A DNA stretch of 64,000 nucleotides from Humulus lupulus (lineage: Eukaryota; Streptophyta; Magnoliopsida; Rosales; Cannabaceae): NCBI RefSeq assembly GCF_963169125.1, contig NC_084795.1, forward strand, positions 262,937,042 through 263,001,041. Reading direction: 5' to 3'. Positions 42,827-55,357 of this stretch are shown here, piece after piece (within the stretch, counting starts at the first letter, position 1; each line of letters begins with the position of its first letter). Under the pieces are notes generated by a model. That model had not been told where the DNA came from. It saw only the letters and a program-made list of their open reading frames with translations, and ran no database searches. A program made the position numbers and the translations under genes.

Positions 42827-45061
42827 TGTAGCATCCCAAACTTTCTAATAAGGCTTAGGGCTTTGATTAGCGTGCCGAGAGGGAAGTGATTGATTTAATT
42901 ACGTTAATATGTAAATTTGATGATTATGTGATTAGAAATACATTTTTAGGTGAATTAAATATGCATGTGGGCCCCATTTGGTTATTAGGTGCATATTTGT
43001 TATTTTAGTCCGATGAGGGTATAAATGTAATATTTGTGTATATTGTGATTGATACCACGAGTGAGGGGTGTTATATTTGTGATGAACGATCCGAGACGGT
43101 CCTAGGGAGCAGTTTAGCTAGAAAGTCACAACGGGGTCAAATACCCGGCTCGGGAGGAGCCTAGGGGTATTTTGGGAATATTATGTGTTCGAGATTTATT
43201 GAGTAATGGGTAGTAATTTAGTAATGGTTTGGATATGTCAGGATTAGATGAGGATTTATGGGAACACTCGAGGAATTAGCTGGATATGACAAATGACAGA
43301 ATTGCCTTGAGGTTAGTATAGGTATTTAATTAGAAGGAGGGGCAAAGTGGTAACTGACCTTAATAATAGATAGACTTTAGCTGAAGAAGGTATCGCACGT
43401 TTCTTTCTCACTTTGGCATTCTGCTTGGGTCTCTTGGAAGCTCTAGAGGAAGTTAGAAATCCAAGGAAGGACTTCTGAATTTGTAGATCAAAGTGGGAAG
43501 AAATTAGGCCATGGATTGAAGCCAAGGGAGCTGGAGATCGTTCTGCATGTTTGAGGTAAGAATTAGAACTAGTTTCATGTTGAATTTCTCTGTTTTCTTG
43601 GAGTTTTGGGGGGTTGGAACCTAGATAATTGAACTTGGATTGTAGTAGGATTTTGTTTGGTTTCTTTAAGTTTATGTGCTGCTATGAGTTTGGTATAAGT
43701 GATTTGGGGTTGAATTCTGGCTTTAGCATAGATTTGGGTCGATTTGCAAGTTTAAAAATGGAGGTAATTTTTGGGTTTCGCACTCGAGCCGCGACCCTGT
43801 TCATAAGGCATCGCGGCCCGCTTGAGTTTATAGGTCAGGGGACTTCAAAAAATTGCCCAGGCACCACGGCCCGTATCTCTCAGCAGAGAGGCATTTTGCC
43901 TCTGACTTGGGGTGTGCTGCAGCCTTTAAGGGGGACTGGGCCACGGCCCGGATGCAGAATTTTGGCAGTTTGAGGGTTTTTAGCTCGAAAACTCAAACGT
44001 TAAGGCTCAGGAAGGTTTCTACTACCTAGTTTGGTAGAATCTGAAGTCCCGGAGGCTAGATTTATGTCTAGAGGCTATTTATTGGATTAGAATTTGATGA
44101 ATGGCTATTATAAATATGTTGTGACTAGGTTTTCAACAAGACTCGTGTTAGAGGACTATGCTCGGGATTGCAGTGCTCAGATAGCTTGGGACACAGGTAA
44201 GAAAACTGTTGTACCCGTAGAGCAGGGTGTGGCCCTATTGCTTGTATTGTTGGGCATGGCCCTATTGATTGAATTGCAGGGCGTAGCCCTATTGTTTATG
44301 TTTAGTATATGTTTAAATATTTGTTGATATTATGCTATGTAGTGCATATTTGTGAATGAACGGCGAAGGCCGAGACCGGTAGGAAGCTGAGTATGGCAAG
44401 GGGCCTAGAACGGCGTTGAGCATGCAGAGTGCGAAGCCGAGTATGGCAAGGGGCTGGGAATGGTGTTGAGCACGCGGAGTGCAGACCGTTAGGGCGAGAC
44501 CCTCCTAGGATGCTGGAGTCATCCTCTCGGTGAAGACCGCGAACCCAGGTCCTGGTAAAACGCCTGGGACGATATGTCCGCTATGTGTTTAGCATGTTGC
44601 CTGCTTTGTTATATGATGTTGTTAGATATGCATATGTTATTTGTTTTGTGTTGAGTTTTCTTATTGGGCTTCAGCTCACGAGTGCTCTATGGTGCAGGTA
44701 AGGGCAAAGTAAATGTCAACCAACCATGAGTATGGAGATTGTGGAGCGACGGGTACATGTTCGGCCTATCTGGCTACCACGGCCAGGTTTATTTTGGGAA
44801 AATGTACTGTAATTATTGTTTTGTCACCTAAGTCGACCGTAAATGTATTTTGAGATGTAAAGTATTTTCTAAACAATATTTTGAGATCCCAAATGTTTAA
44901 CTTTTTATGTTTTCAATGAGTGACCACATTTTTATGTTAAATGCCTTCAAACGACTTTTTCATCATAGTTAGCTACACTTTTAACCTAAAACCTTGATTA
45001 GCGAGCCAATGGCACGTTTTAAACTCACTTAGTAGCGACTCTAAGGAAGTAGGGCGTTACA
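42827..45061 (+). repeat. 5' LTR of the Tekay-like element
   Basis: 2235 bp, from TGTAGCATCCC to AGGGCGTTACA. CpG-rich words GCCGCGACC, TCGCGGCCCG, CCACGGCCCG are clustered at 43788-43950. The second half shares blocks with the fragment at 300-1876. Start and end resemble the solo LTR at 48516 read in reverse. Confidence 0.9.
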
Positions 45062-45064
45062 ACT

Positions 45065-45077
45065 TGGTATCAGAGTG
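45065..45077 (+). other. Primer binding site of the Tekay-like element
   Basis: TGGTATCAGAGTG begins four bases after the LTR. It matches the initiator methionine tRNA complement TGGTATCAGAGC except at the last positions. Confidence 0.88.
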
Positions 45078-45399
45078 AGCCAAGGTTTATGGTTCCTGGA
45101 GATTGACCGAACATGTACGCTCATTGCCAGTGACAAGCTCGACTCAAGGTTGGTTGGTAATTATTGTATTATATGCTTGATTGTTTGCTAAAGTGCCCTG
45201 TTTGCCTGATTATTTAAATAGAGCATGATGAATGAGTTGACATATGCATGATGCTAGGGCATGGCCCCCTTGATTGTTGTAAGTAATCTGTGTTATGTGG
45301 ATTGTTGGTTGTGGTTGGTTGATGTGAATTGGGAGGTGGTTTTGGATGTTGTTATCATGCATAATGAGCGGCGTCATTGATTGCAGGCATATTGTTGTG

Positions 45400-48300
45400 A
45401 TGCCTCGGCAATAAATCAAACTCCGCGGCAATAGGGTTGACGATGACAACCAGGGTCAGGACCCTCCACCTGCCCCACTGAATTAGCAACAGTTATTTTC
45501 CGAGAGGGAAGCTAGACTTCACAGAACAAAAGAAGAGCTTTGACAATTGAGGCAACAGGCCCCTCCTTAGGGCATTGGGTTGCAGGTTCCACAGGTTGTG
45601 GCACCAGTGCCACCCCAGCCTGCTGTGGAGAATAGGTGGGAACCATTGTATGAGAGGTTTAGGAAGCAGCATCCTCCTACCTTCGAGGGTGGACCATACC
45701 CACTACAAGCAGAGCAATGGATGAACATGATATCTTCCATCCTGGATTTCATGAGGGTGGAAGGGAGTGAGAGGGTAGCATGCACCAACTACATGTTTAG
45801 AGAAGACGCCAGCATTTGGTGGGATGTGGTATCTCAGAGAGGGAATATCGCGGCTATGACCTGAGAAAAGTTTAGAAACATTTTTAATGAGAAGTATTAT
45901 AATGTCACAGTCCGAGCTGTGAATGTTGACGAGTTTACCAACATGACTCAGAATCGAATGACAGTTACTGAGTATGCTCTGAAGTTTGACCGGTTAGCGA
46001 AGTTCGGTTTGTGCGGGGATTGAATGTCATGATTGCCTGTGATGTCAAGATAACCTTGGATCCATGGACTACCACTTATGCACAGGTTGTGGATAAGGCC
46101 CTTACAGCTGAGGGGGCCGAGGATTAGATATAGAGAGATGGCGCTGCTAGGCGCGATGCTAGGAGGATGGTGCCTCCTTTCACTAGATCTAGTCGGGGTA
46201 GTGGTCCCAGCGAGCAAAAGAAAAAGGCCCCAGATTCTTTTGCTCCTCCTGGTTCAGATAGGAGGGCACGGGGTGCTTTCAGTGCCCGTTAGGGCGGGGA
46301 AGACAATGGGAGGAGTTTCCCAGTGTGTCATCAGTGCAAACGATGACTTCAGGGAGAGTGCAGGATCAGGGCCTACTTTACTTGTGGGAGCATTAGTCAT
46401 CTGAGGAAGGACTGCCCATAAGCCAGGAAAGAAGAGCCGAAGCAGAGCTACAATCTCGCTCCTGCCAGAGTATTTACCTTGACCCAGACTGAGGCTAAGG
46501 CTAGCCCCTCGGTCGTGGCAGGTCAGATTTCTAGTGCTTGTTCTTCTTTTACTGCATTGATTGATTCGGGGGCTACTCATTCATTTGTTTATGTTAGAGT
46601 GATAGATCAGCTGTGTATACCTAGTGATTTGTATGCTAAAGGATTTCAGACTTTGTTTCCAACTGGGGAACTGGTAGTCTATAGGAGATGGGTTAGAGCA
46701 TTGCCAATAGAGATAGACAGTAGGGAGTTGTCTGTTGATCTGATTGAGTTAGCGATGGATGACTTTGATATGATCCTAGGGATGGGTGTGTTATCGAAGT
46801 ATGGGGCGAAGATTGACTGTAAGCGCATGATGGTGACTTTTGAACCAGAAGGGGAGGTACTCTTTGTATTCGTGGGGACAGTGAGTGGATCGCGAGTACC
46901 TACGATTTTGGCACTAAAGGCAAGAGACATGATGCAGAAGGATTGCATAAGATTCCTAGCAAACATTGTGGATACCTCTAGAGTTGTGTCGGTTGGACCA
47001 AGTGAAACCAGATTGATATGTGAGTTTCAAGATTTATTCCCCACTAATTTGCTAGGATTTCCGCGCACACCAAGAGATTGAGTTTGTTATAGAATTGGCG
47101 CCAGGGGTGGAGCCAGTATCTAGGACACCTTATAGAATGGCTCTGCCAGAGTTGAAGGAACTGAAGATTCAGTTACAAGAGTTACTAGATTCGGGATTCA
47201 TCAGACCGAGTTTTTTGCCATGGGGTGCTCCAGTGTTGTTCGTGAAGACAAAGGATGGATCTTTAAGAATGTGTATTGACTACAGAGAGTTGAACAAGTA
47301 CCCACTACCTAGGATTAACGACTTGTTTGAACAGCTACAGGGGAAGACAGTGTTCTCAAAAATTGACGTTCGGTCAGGTTACCACCAGTTAAGGATTAAA
47401 GAGGAAGACATACCAAAGACCGCTTTTCGTACAAGGTATGGACACTATGAATTCCTGGTTATGTCCTTTGGATTAACCAACCCCCCAACATCCTTCATGG
47501 ATTTGATGAATAGGGTCTTTAAGGAATATTTGGACAAGTTTGTCATTGTGTTTATTGATATCATACTGGTGTACTCTCAGTCAAAGAAAGAGCATGAGCA
47601 ACATTTACACCTGGTGTTACAACGGTTGAGGGAGCGTAGGTTGTATGCTAAGTTCAGCAAGTGTGAGTTTTGGCTACCACAAGTGACATTTTTGGGTCAT
47701 ATTTTCAGTAAGGAGGGGATTCTGGTTGACCCAAGTAAGATTGAGGCGATGAGAGATTGGCCTAGGCCAAGCAGTGTACTAGAGGTTGGGAGCTTTTTGA
47801 AATTGGCAAGGTACTATCGGCAGTTCATCGAGGGATTCTCTAGAATAGCCACACCATTGACTGAGTTGACGCGTAAGAAGATTAAGTATGTATGGACGGA
47901 CAGGTGTGAGAACAATTTTAAGGAATTGAAGTGGCAACTGATCACCACTCCAGTTTTGAGTCTGTTGTCAGGAAATGAGAAGTTTGTGGTTTATTGTGAT
48001 GCTTCAAGATAGGGTTTAGGGTGTGAACTGATGCAAGCCAGAAAGGTGATAGCCTACGCATCGAGATAGTTGAAGGAGTATGAGCAGATATATCCCACAC
48101 ATGATCTAGAATTGGCAGCGTTGGTATTTGCACTTAAGGTCTGGAGACATTATTTATATGGTGAGAAGTGCAAAATATACACCAACCATAAGAGTTTGAA
48201 GCACTTCTTTACTCAGAAGGATCTGAATATGCGCCAGAGACGTTGGCTGTAATTGGTAAAGGACTACAACTGTGATATTCTATATCATCTGGGGAAGGCC

Positions 48301-51300
48301 AATGTAGTGGCTGACACGCTGAGTCAGAAGGGCCCAGGATAGTTGTTCAGTTTGAGGTAGATATCAGATAAGTTAGCTGAAGAGATGACTAGAGCGGGTT
48401 TAGAGTTGGTGGTTGGACGGTTAGCCAACATCACTCTTTAGTCTACGCTCCTTGAGAGGATCAAGGAGGCACAAGGGGAGGATCCCCAGTTAAGAGAGCA
48501 CAAAGAGAATGTCTTTGTAACGCCCTACTACCTAGGGACCATTACGTTATGCATTTTAAAAAGTGGTAAACCCGCTAACCGAGCCATTTGTCCATAATCG
48601 TGTAACTAAGTATGATTAACAGTTTAGGGTTAAAAATGTTGGTCAAAGATACAACGTTTCACTAAAACATTTACTGTATACATTGAGATCCCAAAAATAT
48701 AAATTAAATGATAATTACAATAAAAGATTTACAATCAGCCGGCATAAGCGAAAAAATAGGGTTTAACTCTGTTCCTCTTTAAACCCTCGGTCGTGGCGGT
48801 CGAGCAGTCGAATATGTACACATCGTCACCTAAGCTCTCCAACTAAAGGATGGTCCAGCTTCTTTTTTCCTTTACCTGCACCACATAGCACCCGTGAGCC
48901 GAAGCTCGGCAAGAAAACTCAATATGCTCATGAATAGTAATAACATGTTCTAAATCATAATAGGCATGCCTAGCAGTAATAATCCTACTTATGCATGCAA
49001 GTCCAAATAAATGATTGTGGATCCTGCCCTCTTGTATGGATGACTATCAAGTCAATCCTAAGTGAATATCACTTTAAGATTCTGGTAATCATGCTGGGGC
49101 TTGTAACCCTAATCATATGAGTGATTAACACTTTAAGATTCTAGTAATCATACTGGGGCTTGTAGCCCTAATCAGATGAGTGATTAACACTTTAAGATTT
49201 TGGTAATCATGCTAGGGCTTGTAGCACTAATCAGATAAGTGACTCGTGAGTGAGTCACGAACTTAAATCAGATAAGTGTGACTTGAATCAGATAAGTGAC
49301 TATGGAGTCACGAACTTGAACCAGATAAGTGACTATGGAGTCACGAACTTAAGCCATGTGACGTTACAGTCAGTTGAGCCTTCTAGCCCTGGCTCTAAGT
49401 AACTAGCCTTTAGACTAGACAAGCGCTTTTATTTTCATCGAACTTAAGGTCAGTCAAGCATTTCATGCTTATGATGATAATGCTTATGTCGATTAGATGG
49501 CTTGCGTTAAACACACTAATACCGTTCTTGACTCATAAGCCAATACCATATGACCAGTGCTCAGTACTACTACCAAACTTGACTAGTAAGTCCCAGCTTC
49601 ACAGTCAATGCTGACACCGTTGCCGATTCCTGACTCATAGATCAGTTCCATTCACAAGTAAGCAATGCAACCATGCATATATCATATGTCACATATCCAA
49701 ATGTAGGGCATTCAACATGCTTACTCAACAATCACTAGCATAATTATGATCATGTACAATTACAGAGACTCAAGCTCTGATCATTTCCATATTCAGGATT
49801 TATGTCATGCCCCAATCACATGTATCTTATGCATTACATGTATCATAAACTAGGTGCAGTTTTCTCACCTCTGGTCCAAGCACAGGTTACCAATAAACAA
49901 GCCACAAGCACGATCCTGTTTCTAAGCCCCTGGTGATAACCTATTCACAACCATAATATAAAACCTCATCAAAATGAGTAAATAAATACTTCCAGACCCA
50001 ACCCAAGCCTCTGGGACATCGAATCCCACTCAACTGGGTAGTAGGATCGATCCCAGGCTCTTAGAGTTAAGTCCCCACGACTAAAAACCAAATCTGGGCA
50101 AAAGCGCCGCGACCCTCCAACCCTATGCGCGACCCGCCTTCATACAGAAGCCAACCTCTTCTCTGACTGCACCTTGCACCACAATGCTTCAACACAATGT
50201 CGTGGCCCTACCTGCAAATTAGCCAGCCTCCTCCTTCTTCAAGCCTGGGCCGCGGCACCCAAGAACAAGGTTGTGGCCCAACCACGAACCCAGCCAAAAA
50301 AACTCATTTTCTCCATTTAAAAACCTTCCAAAAACCTACCTAAACATATCCAAATCCCAAAATCAAAGTTCCCAAACATCTCCATGATCCAAAACCAACA
50401 AAACCCAAGCCTCAATCAAATAAAAAACTCATCAAAACACAAAATCCAATCCAAGCTTAAAAACTTTAAAAACTTAGAACTTAAAACTTGAATTACCTCT
50501 GATTGAGTTGTTTCTCAACTAAATCCTCCGGCTAAAAAGCTTCTAATCTTCCCTAGAATCACTATGCCTCGATCCTCTCTTGAATTCGAGTCCAAGAACT
50601 CAAGTTTCCTTCGAAAATGCGATCATATGTCAAAAATGGAACTTTGAGGGAGAGAGAACGTTCTTTTTATTTCTTAACAGGTTACTTCAAGCTTAAGTAA
50701 CCTCAAGCAAATCCTAATGCTCGGGGTCCCGAAAACGCCCACAGGGTAAAATAGTCAAAACTCCCAGAATTTCCCCCTAATTTCACTAACTCCCAATTTA
50801 TCATCAAATATTTATTCTCATTACCCAATATCCCGGTAATGTGCTAAATACCCCTTGACTCACTCCGAGTCAAGTATAAATCCCATTGTGACTTTCCCAC
50901 TAGTTTGCCTCTTAGGATCATCTCGTGCTGCGTAGCCCAAGCATAACCAAATAATAATGAAGCACCACACATATACCACATATATGCCAAATATTCCCAA
51001 AATGGTCAAAATACGAAAATTTCTCAATTAAACATAAATGGGCCCACATGCATATTTAATACACCTAAACATGCATATCAAGTCATATTATGATGTTATT
51101 CACATATTCACATAATGATACACATAAATATCACATAATCGTATAATTCCAAGATTTTCCATCCTGTCCCCCTAATCAAGGCCCTAGGCCTTATTAGGAA
51201 ATTTGGGTCGTTACAGTCTTGGTCGGAGCGGCTAAGGACTTCCCTATTTCAGAGATGGGACTACTAAAGTACAAAGGCCGAATTTGTGTACTAATGGATT

Positions 51301-52579
51301 CTAGTATCCGGCGAGAGATCTTGGATGAGTTTCATACCACTACCTATTCTTTATATCCGGGTACGGCAAAGATGTACCAAGATTTGAGAACTTTGTATTG
51401 GTGGTCGGGAATGAATAGGGATGTGGTGGATTATGTGGCCAAGTGTTTAACTTGTCAGCAGGTAAAGGCTGAACATCAGAGGCCAGCGGGGTTGTTGCAG
51501 CCTCTAGGGATTCCATAGTGGAAATGGGAGGATATCACCATGGACTTCGTTGTTGGGTTACCGAAGACCGTGCGACAATATGATTTAGTGTGGGGGATTG
51601 TGGACAGATATACTAAGTCCGCCCACTTTTTTCCTGTTAGGACAACTTATACTGTGGACCAGTATGCTGAGTTGTATGTGAAGAAAATTGTACGACTTCA
51701 TGGGGCTCCAAGGTCAATAGTATCCAACAGGGACCCCACCTTTACCTCCAAGTTTTGGGAGAGCCTGCAAAAGGCTATGGGCACGCAGTTGCGGTTTAGT
51801 ACCGCTTATCATCCTCAGACGGATGGACAGTCTAAGAGGACGATTCAGATACTGGAGGATATGTTACGAGCCTATGTACTGGATTTTGGGGGGATCTAGG
51901 AGTAAGTATCTCCCTTTGATTGATTTTTCGTACAATAATAGTTATCAGGTGACTATTGGAGTGGCTCCGTATGAGATGTTATATGGGAGAAAGTGTAGAT
52001 CACCTATCCATTGGGATGAGATGGGTGAGAGGAGATATCTTGGTCCTGAGGTTGTTCAGAGGACCAATGAGGCGATTGAAAAGATTAGAGCTCGAATGCT
52101 CACCTCCCAGAGTCACCAGAAGAGTTTCTCAGATTTGAGGTGCAGGAGCGTACAATTTCAAGTCGGTGATCATGTGTTTCTCAGAGTTTCTCCCTTAAAA
52201 GGAGTGAAATGGTTTAGTGTTTGGGGCAAGCTGAGCCCTAGGTTTGTTCTCCCCTTTGAGATTCTAGAACAGGTTGGAGAGGTAGCTTATAGATTGGCGA
52301 TGCCTCTAGCTTTATCAGGGGTTCACAATGTGTTTCATGTATCCATGCTCCAGAAGTATGTATCAAATTTCGCACATGCTGAGTTATGAGAACTTGGAGC
52401 TGGATCAGGATTTACCATATGAGGAGAAGCTGGTTCAGATTCTTGACCGAAAGGATAAGGTCTTGCTGAGCAAGACCATCGCCTTAGTAAAAGTGTTTTG
52501 GAGGAACAACAAGATAGAAGAGGCGAAGTGGGAACTTGAGACAGATATGCGGAATCGATATCATGAGCTAATCAGGTAA
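45400..52579 (+). pseudogene. Tekay-like Gag-Pol with chromodomain, heavily mutated
   Basis: Gag begins near 45400 (MPRQ, then an early stop). The capsid is at 45580-46015 (NRWEPLYERFRKQHPPTFEG). Protease IDSGATHSF is at 46555 and RT is 47095-47580. The RT active site reads FIDI instead of the usual FIDD, and the segment after ELNK lacks about five residues. RNase H covers 47990-48340. Integrase is split by a solo LTR (48516-51215) and resumes with the zinc finger (CLTCQQ, 51450). In the core TMDF keeps the first Asp, but the second reads SNRD and the expected Glu reads GQSKR. The chromodomain is 52380-52579. Stops at 45414, 45862, 48010, 48068, 48250 and 51517, with frame changes, show it is long dead. 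Confidence 0.88.
48516..51215 (-). mobile_element. Solo LTR, 2700 bp, Tekay-like family B
   Basis: Perfect TSDs GTCTT (48511-48515 and 51216-51220) flank TGTAACGCCC...GGTCGTTACA. Read in reverse it begins TGTAACGACCC and TAATAAGG, as in the Tekay LTR at 42827, so it lies in minus orientation. Internal short repeats are GATTAACACTTTAAGATTCT units (49070-49200) and GATAAGTGACTATGGAGTCA units (49270-49350). CpG-rich words GCCGCGACC, GTCGTGGCCC and GGGCCGCGGC lie at 50104-50258. Confidence 0.93.
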
Positions 52580-52600
52580 TTTTGAGGATGAAATTTCTGT

Positions 52601-52613
52601 AAGGAGGGGATAG
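52601..52613 (+). other. Polypurine tract of the Tekay-like element
   Basis: AAGGAGGGGATAG follows the integrase/chromodomain stop and precedes the 3' LTR stub by one base. Confidence 0.85.
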
Positions 52614-52614
52614 T

Positions 52615-52637
52615 TGTAGCATCCCAAACTTGCTAAT
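52615..52637 (+). repeat. 3' LTR stub of the Tekay-like element
   Basis: TGTAGCATCCCAAACTTGCT and three more bases match the start of the 5' LTR with one difference; the match then stops. About 2.2 kb of LTR are missing. Confidence 0.88.
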
Positions 52638-52719
52638 ATCAATCACTTGCAATTTATTTTTTTCTTTGTTGAGCTAACCTTGTTTGCTTGCTCTTGTGTT
52701 TTCTCAGGTGATTTACTGT

Positions 52720-53816
52720 ATGAATGAGCAAGAAGACATTGAACTAGCTCCTGTTGACCCTGAGATTGAACGAACTCTTAGAAGAAGACTAAGGGAACAA
52801 CGGGCTCAAAATCGCCGGAATATGGCGGAAGAGGGTGAAGGAGTTGAGGGTGCTAATAATATCACTAACGCGATTGCTATGGCTGATGATAGAGAGAGAT
52901 TCATAAGGGAGTATGCTGCCCCCATGTTCAATGAGCTCAATCTGGGCATTGTTAGGCCTATTCGAGTTAAAGCCCGTGATGTTCCAAGTGTTGCAAACAG
53001 TGGGTCAATTTAGTGGGCTGCCTATTGAGGATCCTCATCTTCATCTTCGTTCAATTTTGGAGGTGAACGATTCTTTCAAGCTACAAGGAGTGAGTGGCAA
53101 GGCCCTAAGGTTGAAATTGTTCCCTTTCTCTTTGAGAGATCGAGCTAGAGCTTGGCTCAACACCCTTCCTCCCGACTCAATGACTACATGGAATGAGTTG
53201 GCTAAAAAATTCTTGATGAACTACTTTCCTCCCAACAAAAATTCCAAGTTTCGCAATGAAATAATGTCATTTCAGTAGCTGGAAGATGAATCATTTTGAG
53301 AAGCTTGGGAGAGATTCAAGGAGTTATTGAGGAAATTCCCACACCATGGGATTCCGCATTGTATCCAAATGGAAACTTTCTACAATGGGCTCAATTCTTC
53401 CACTCACATGGTGTTAGATGCTTCAACTAATGGGGCTATTCTCTCTAAGTCCTACAATGAATCCTATCAGATTTTGGAGAGGATAGCTAGCAACAATTAT
53501 CAATGGTCCAATGCTAGAGCCTCAACAAGTCAAAAAGTGGCTGGTATACTTTAAGTGGATGCATTGACAGCTTTGACCGCTCAAGTTTCTTCAATGACTA
53601 ACCTTCTCAAGAACGTGAATTTGGGGGGAATGGTACAACCAGCTGCTATATGACAAGTTGTTGATGTATCTTGTGTTTATTGTGGAGATGGGCACACATT
53701 TGAGAGTTGTCCTTCGAATCCTGCTTCGGTTTGTTATGTGGGGAATCAAAATGCCAATCGTAATAACCCATATTCAAACTCTTATAATCTGGGGTGGAGG
53801 CAACATTCAAACTTCT

Positions 53817-53849
<33 letters not shown>

Positions 53850-53992
53850 TCAAGGAGCTAGTTCAAGTGGAGCACCAATGCAAAACAAGCCTACATATCC
53901 ACCGGGATTTTCTCAACAACAACCAAGAGCTCAACCACCTCCTCCTCAAGTGTCTCAACCAAGCTCTTTGGAGATTTTAATGAAAGAATAAT
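52720..53992 (+). pseudogene. Athila-like gag with a 29-G run
   Basis: ATG at 52720 begins MNEQEDIELAPVDPEIERTL, typical of Athila Gag. The capsid follows after a frame change near 52960 (LRDRARAWLNTLPPDSMTTW at about 53130). Stops interrupt at 53276, 53296 and 53552. The CCHC knuckle CVYCGDGHTFESC is at 53671. A run of 29 G (53821-53849) then encodes only glycine in every frame. The product would be the particle protein of the element; this copy is dead. Confidence 0.85.
53821..53849 (+). repeat. Poly-G tract of 29 bases
   Basis: An uninterrupted G homopolymer lies inside gag after HSNFS. In related Gags this place reads WGGNQ, so a short G-rich stretch may have expanded. Assembly error is possible at this length. 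Confidence 0.9.
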
Positions 53993-54053
53993 GGCCAAGA
54001 ATGATGTTTTGATTTAGAGCCAAGCGAAATCCTTAAGGAACTTAGAAATTGAA

Positions 54054-55108
54054 ATGGGGCAACTAGCTAATGAGCTAAGGAATAGACCACAAGGCACCTT
54101 GCCTAGTGATACTGAAAATCCAAGGAGAGATGGTAAGGAGCATTGTAAGGCGATCACTTTGAGGAATGGTAAAAATCTGGAGTTGAATGAGGATTATCCT
54201 AAGAGAAACAGCGAGCCCACTTTAATCCAAAGTAGTGTGGAAAAGGAAGAAAAATTTGTGAGTTCGAAAATGTCAAATGCTGATCCTAAAGCAATTGTTG
54301 CAGCAATTCCTCAGTAAAATGCAACAGAGAAGCCTATGAGCAAGCCACCTCCACCATTTCCTCAACATTTTCAAAATCAGCAACAAGATGGTCAATTCTG
54401 AAGATTTTTGGATGTTTTGAAGCAACTCCACGTCAACATACCTCTGGTGGAAGCTTTGGAACAAATGCCTAATTATGTGAAGTTCTTGAAGGATATTTTG
54501 ACAAAGAAGAGGAGGCTTGGTGAATTTGAAACGGTTGCTTTGACTGAAGGTTGTAGTGCTATATTGAAGAAGTAAATTCCTCCAAAGTTGAAGGATCCAG
54601 GCAGTTTCACAATTCCAATTTGTATTGGGGGACGAGAAGTTGGTAAAGCTCTTTGTGATTTGGGAGCTAGTATTAATTTGATGCCCATGTCCATCTTTAA
54701 GAAGTTAGGAATCGGAGAAGCAAGGCCAACTACATTCACCTTGCAATTAGCTGACCGTTCTATGGTGCATCCGGAGGGAAAGATTGAAGACGTCCTAGTA
54801 CAAGTTGACAAGTTCATTTTTCCGACAGATTTCATTATTCTTGACTATGAGGAAGATAGGGATGTACCGATATTTTGGGGAGACCATTTCTTGCCACCGG
54901 GAGGACGTTGATAGATGTTGAAAAAGGAGAGATCACCATTCGAGCTCAAGACGAACAAATCACATTTAAGGTTTTTAATCCTATACGCTCTCCTAATGAA
55001 GTTGAAGCTTGTTTGGCCATAAGTGCTTCTAACTTCAAGTTAATTGAAAAGATGCATGGAAAGTATAGCAATGGAGTCAAGAAAAAGGTCCATTTTGAAG
55101 AAATTTAG
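54054..55108 (+). pseudogene. Athila-like linker and aspartic protease
   Basis: 54054-54317 is the MGQLANEL...AITLRNGK linker that precedes the protease in this lineage. After a stop near 54318, the region 54420-54570 reads HVNIPLVEALEQMPNYVKFL. The protease is 54588-55108, with active site CDLGASINLMP (about 54655), ADRSMVHPEGKIEDVLVQVD and a C-terminal half in a shifted frame after 54880. It would cleave the polyprotein. No reverse transcriptase follows. Confidence 0.85.
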
Positions 55109-55204
55109 AAAGGTGGGGAGCCATGGATAAGTAAGGAAGTAGAACAATCTCATCCTCCAAAGCTACTGAAGAAAAAGAAACATAGTTGAAAGCCTCAATC
55201 ACAA

Positions 55205-55357
55205 ATGTTGGAAGTTGGGAATAGAGTGTTTTTCTCGAACTCTCTAGTGAAATCAAGGTGTGATGGTGGGTTCTTAGTGAGCAAGGTGTTTCCCAATGGT
55301 GTAGTGGAATTATATGATGAGCATTTGGGAATAGCATTTAAGGTAACAAGGAAATGA
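55205..55357 (+). pseudogene. Scrap of Athila integrase C-terminus
   Basis: The 50-codon frame (MLEVGNRVFFSNSLVKSRC... to HLGIAFKVTRK) resembles the end of Athila integrases, where V-G-x-R-V...F-N-S is followed by KVFPNGVVEL. It starts about 100 bp after the protease, so almost all of pol has been deleted. Confidence 0.65.

Larger units (their letters stand above)
42827..52637 (+). mobile_element. Tekay-like chromovirus with truncated 3' LTR and a solo LTR insertion
   Basis: A 5' LTR (42827-45061), a methionine-tRNA primer site, a degraded gag-pol with chromodomain, and a polypurine tract are present. Only the first 23 bp of the 3' LTR (52615-52637) remain, followed by Athila sequence. A 2.7-kb solo LTR is inserted in the integrase. 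The element cannot be dated from its LTRs, and no TSD can be checked. Confidence 0.9.
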
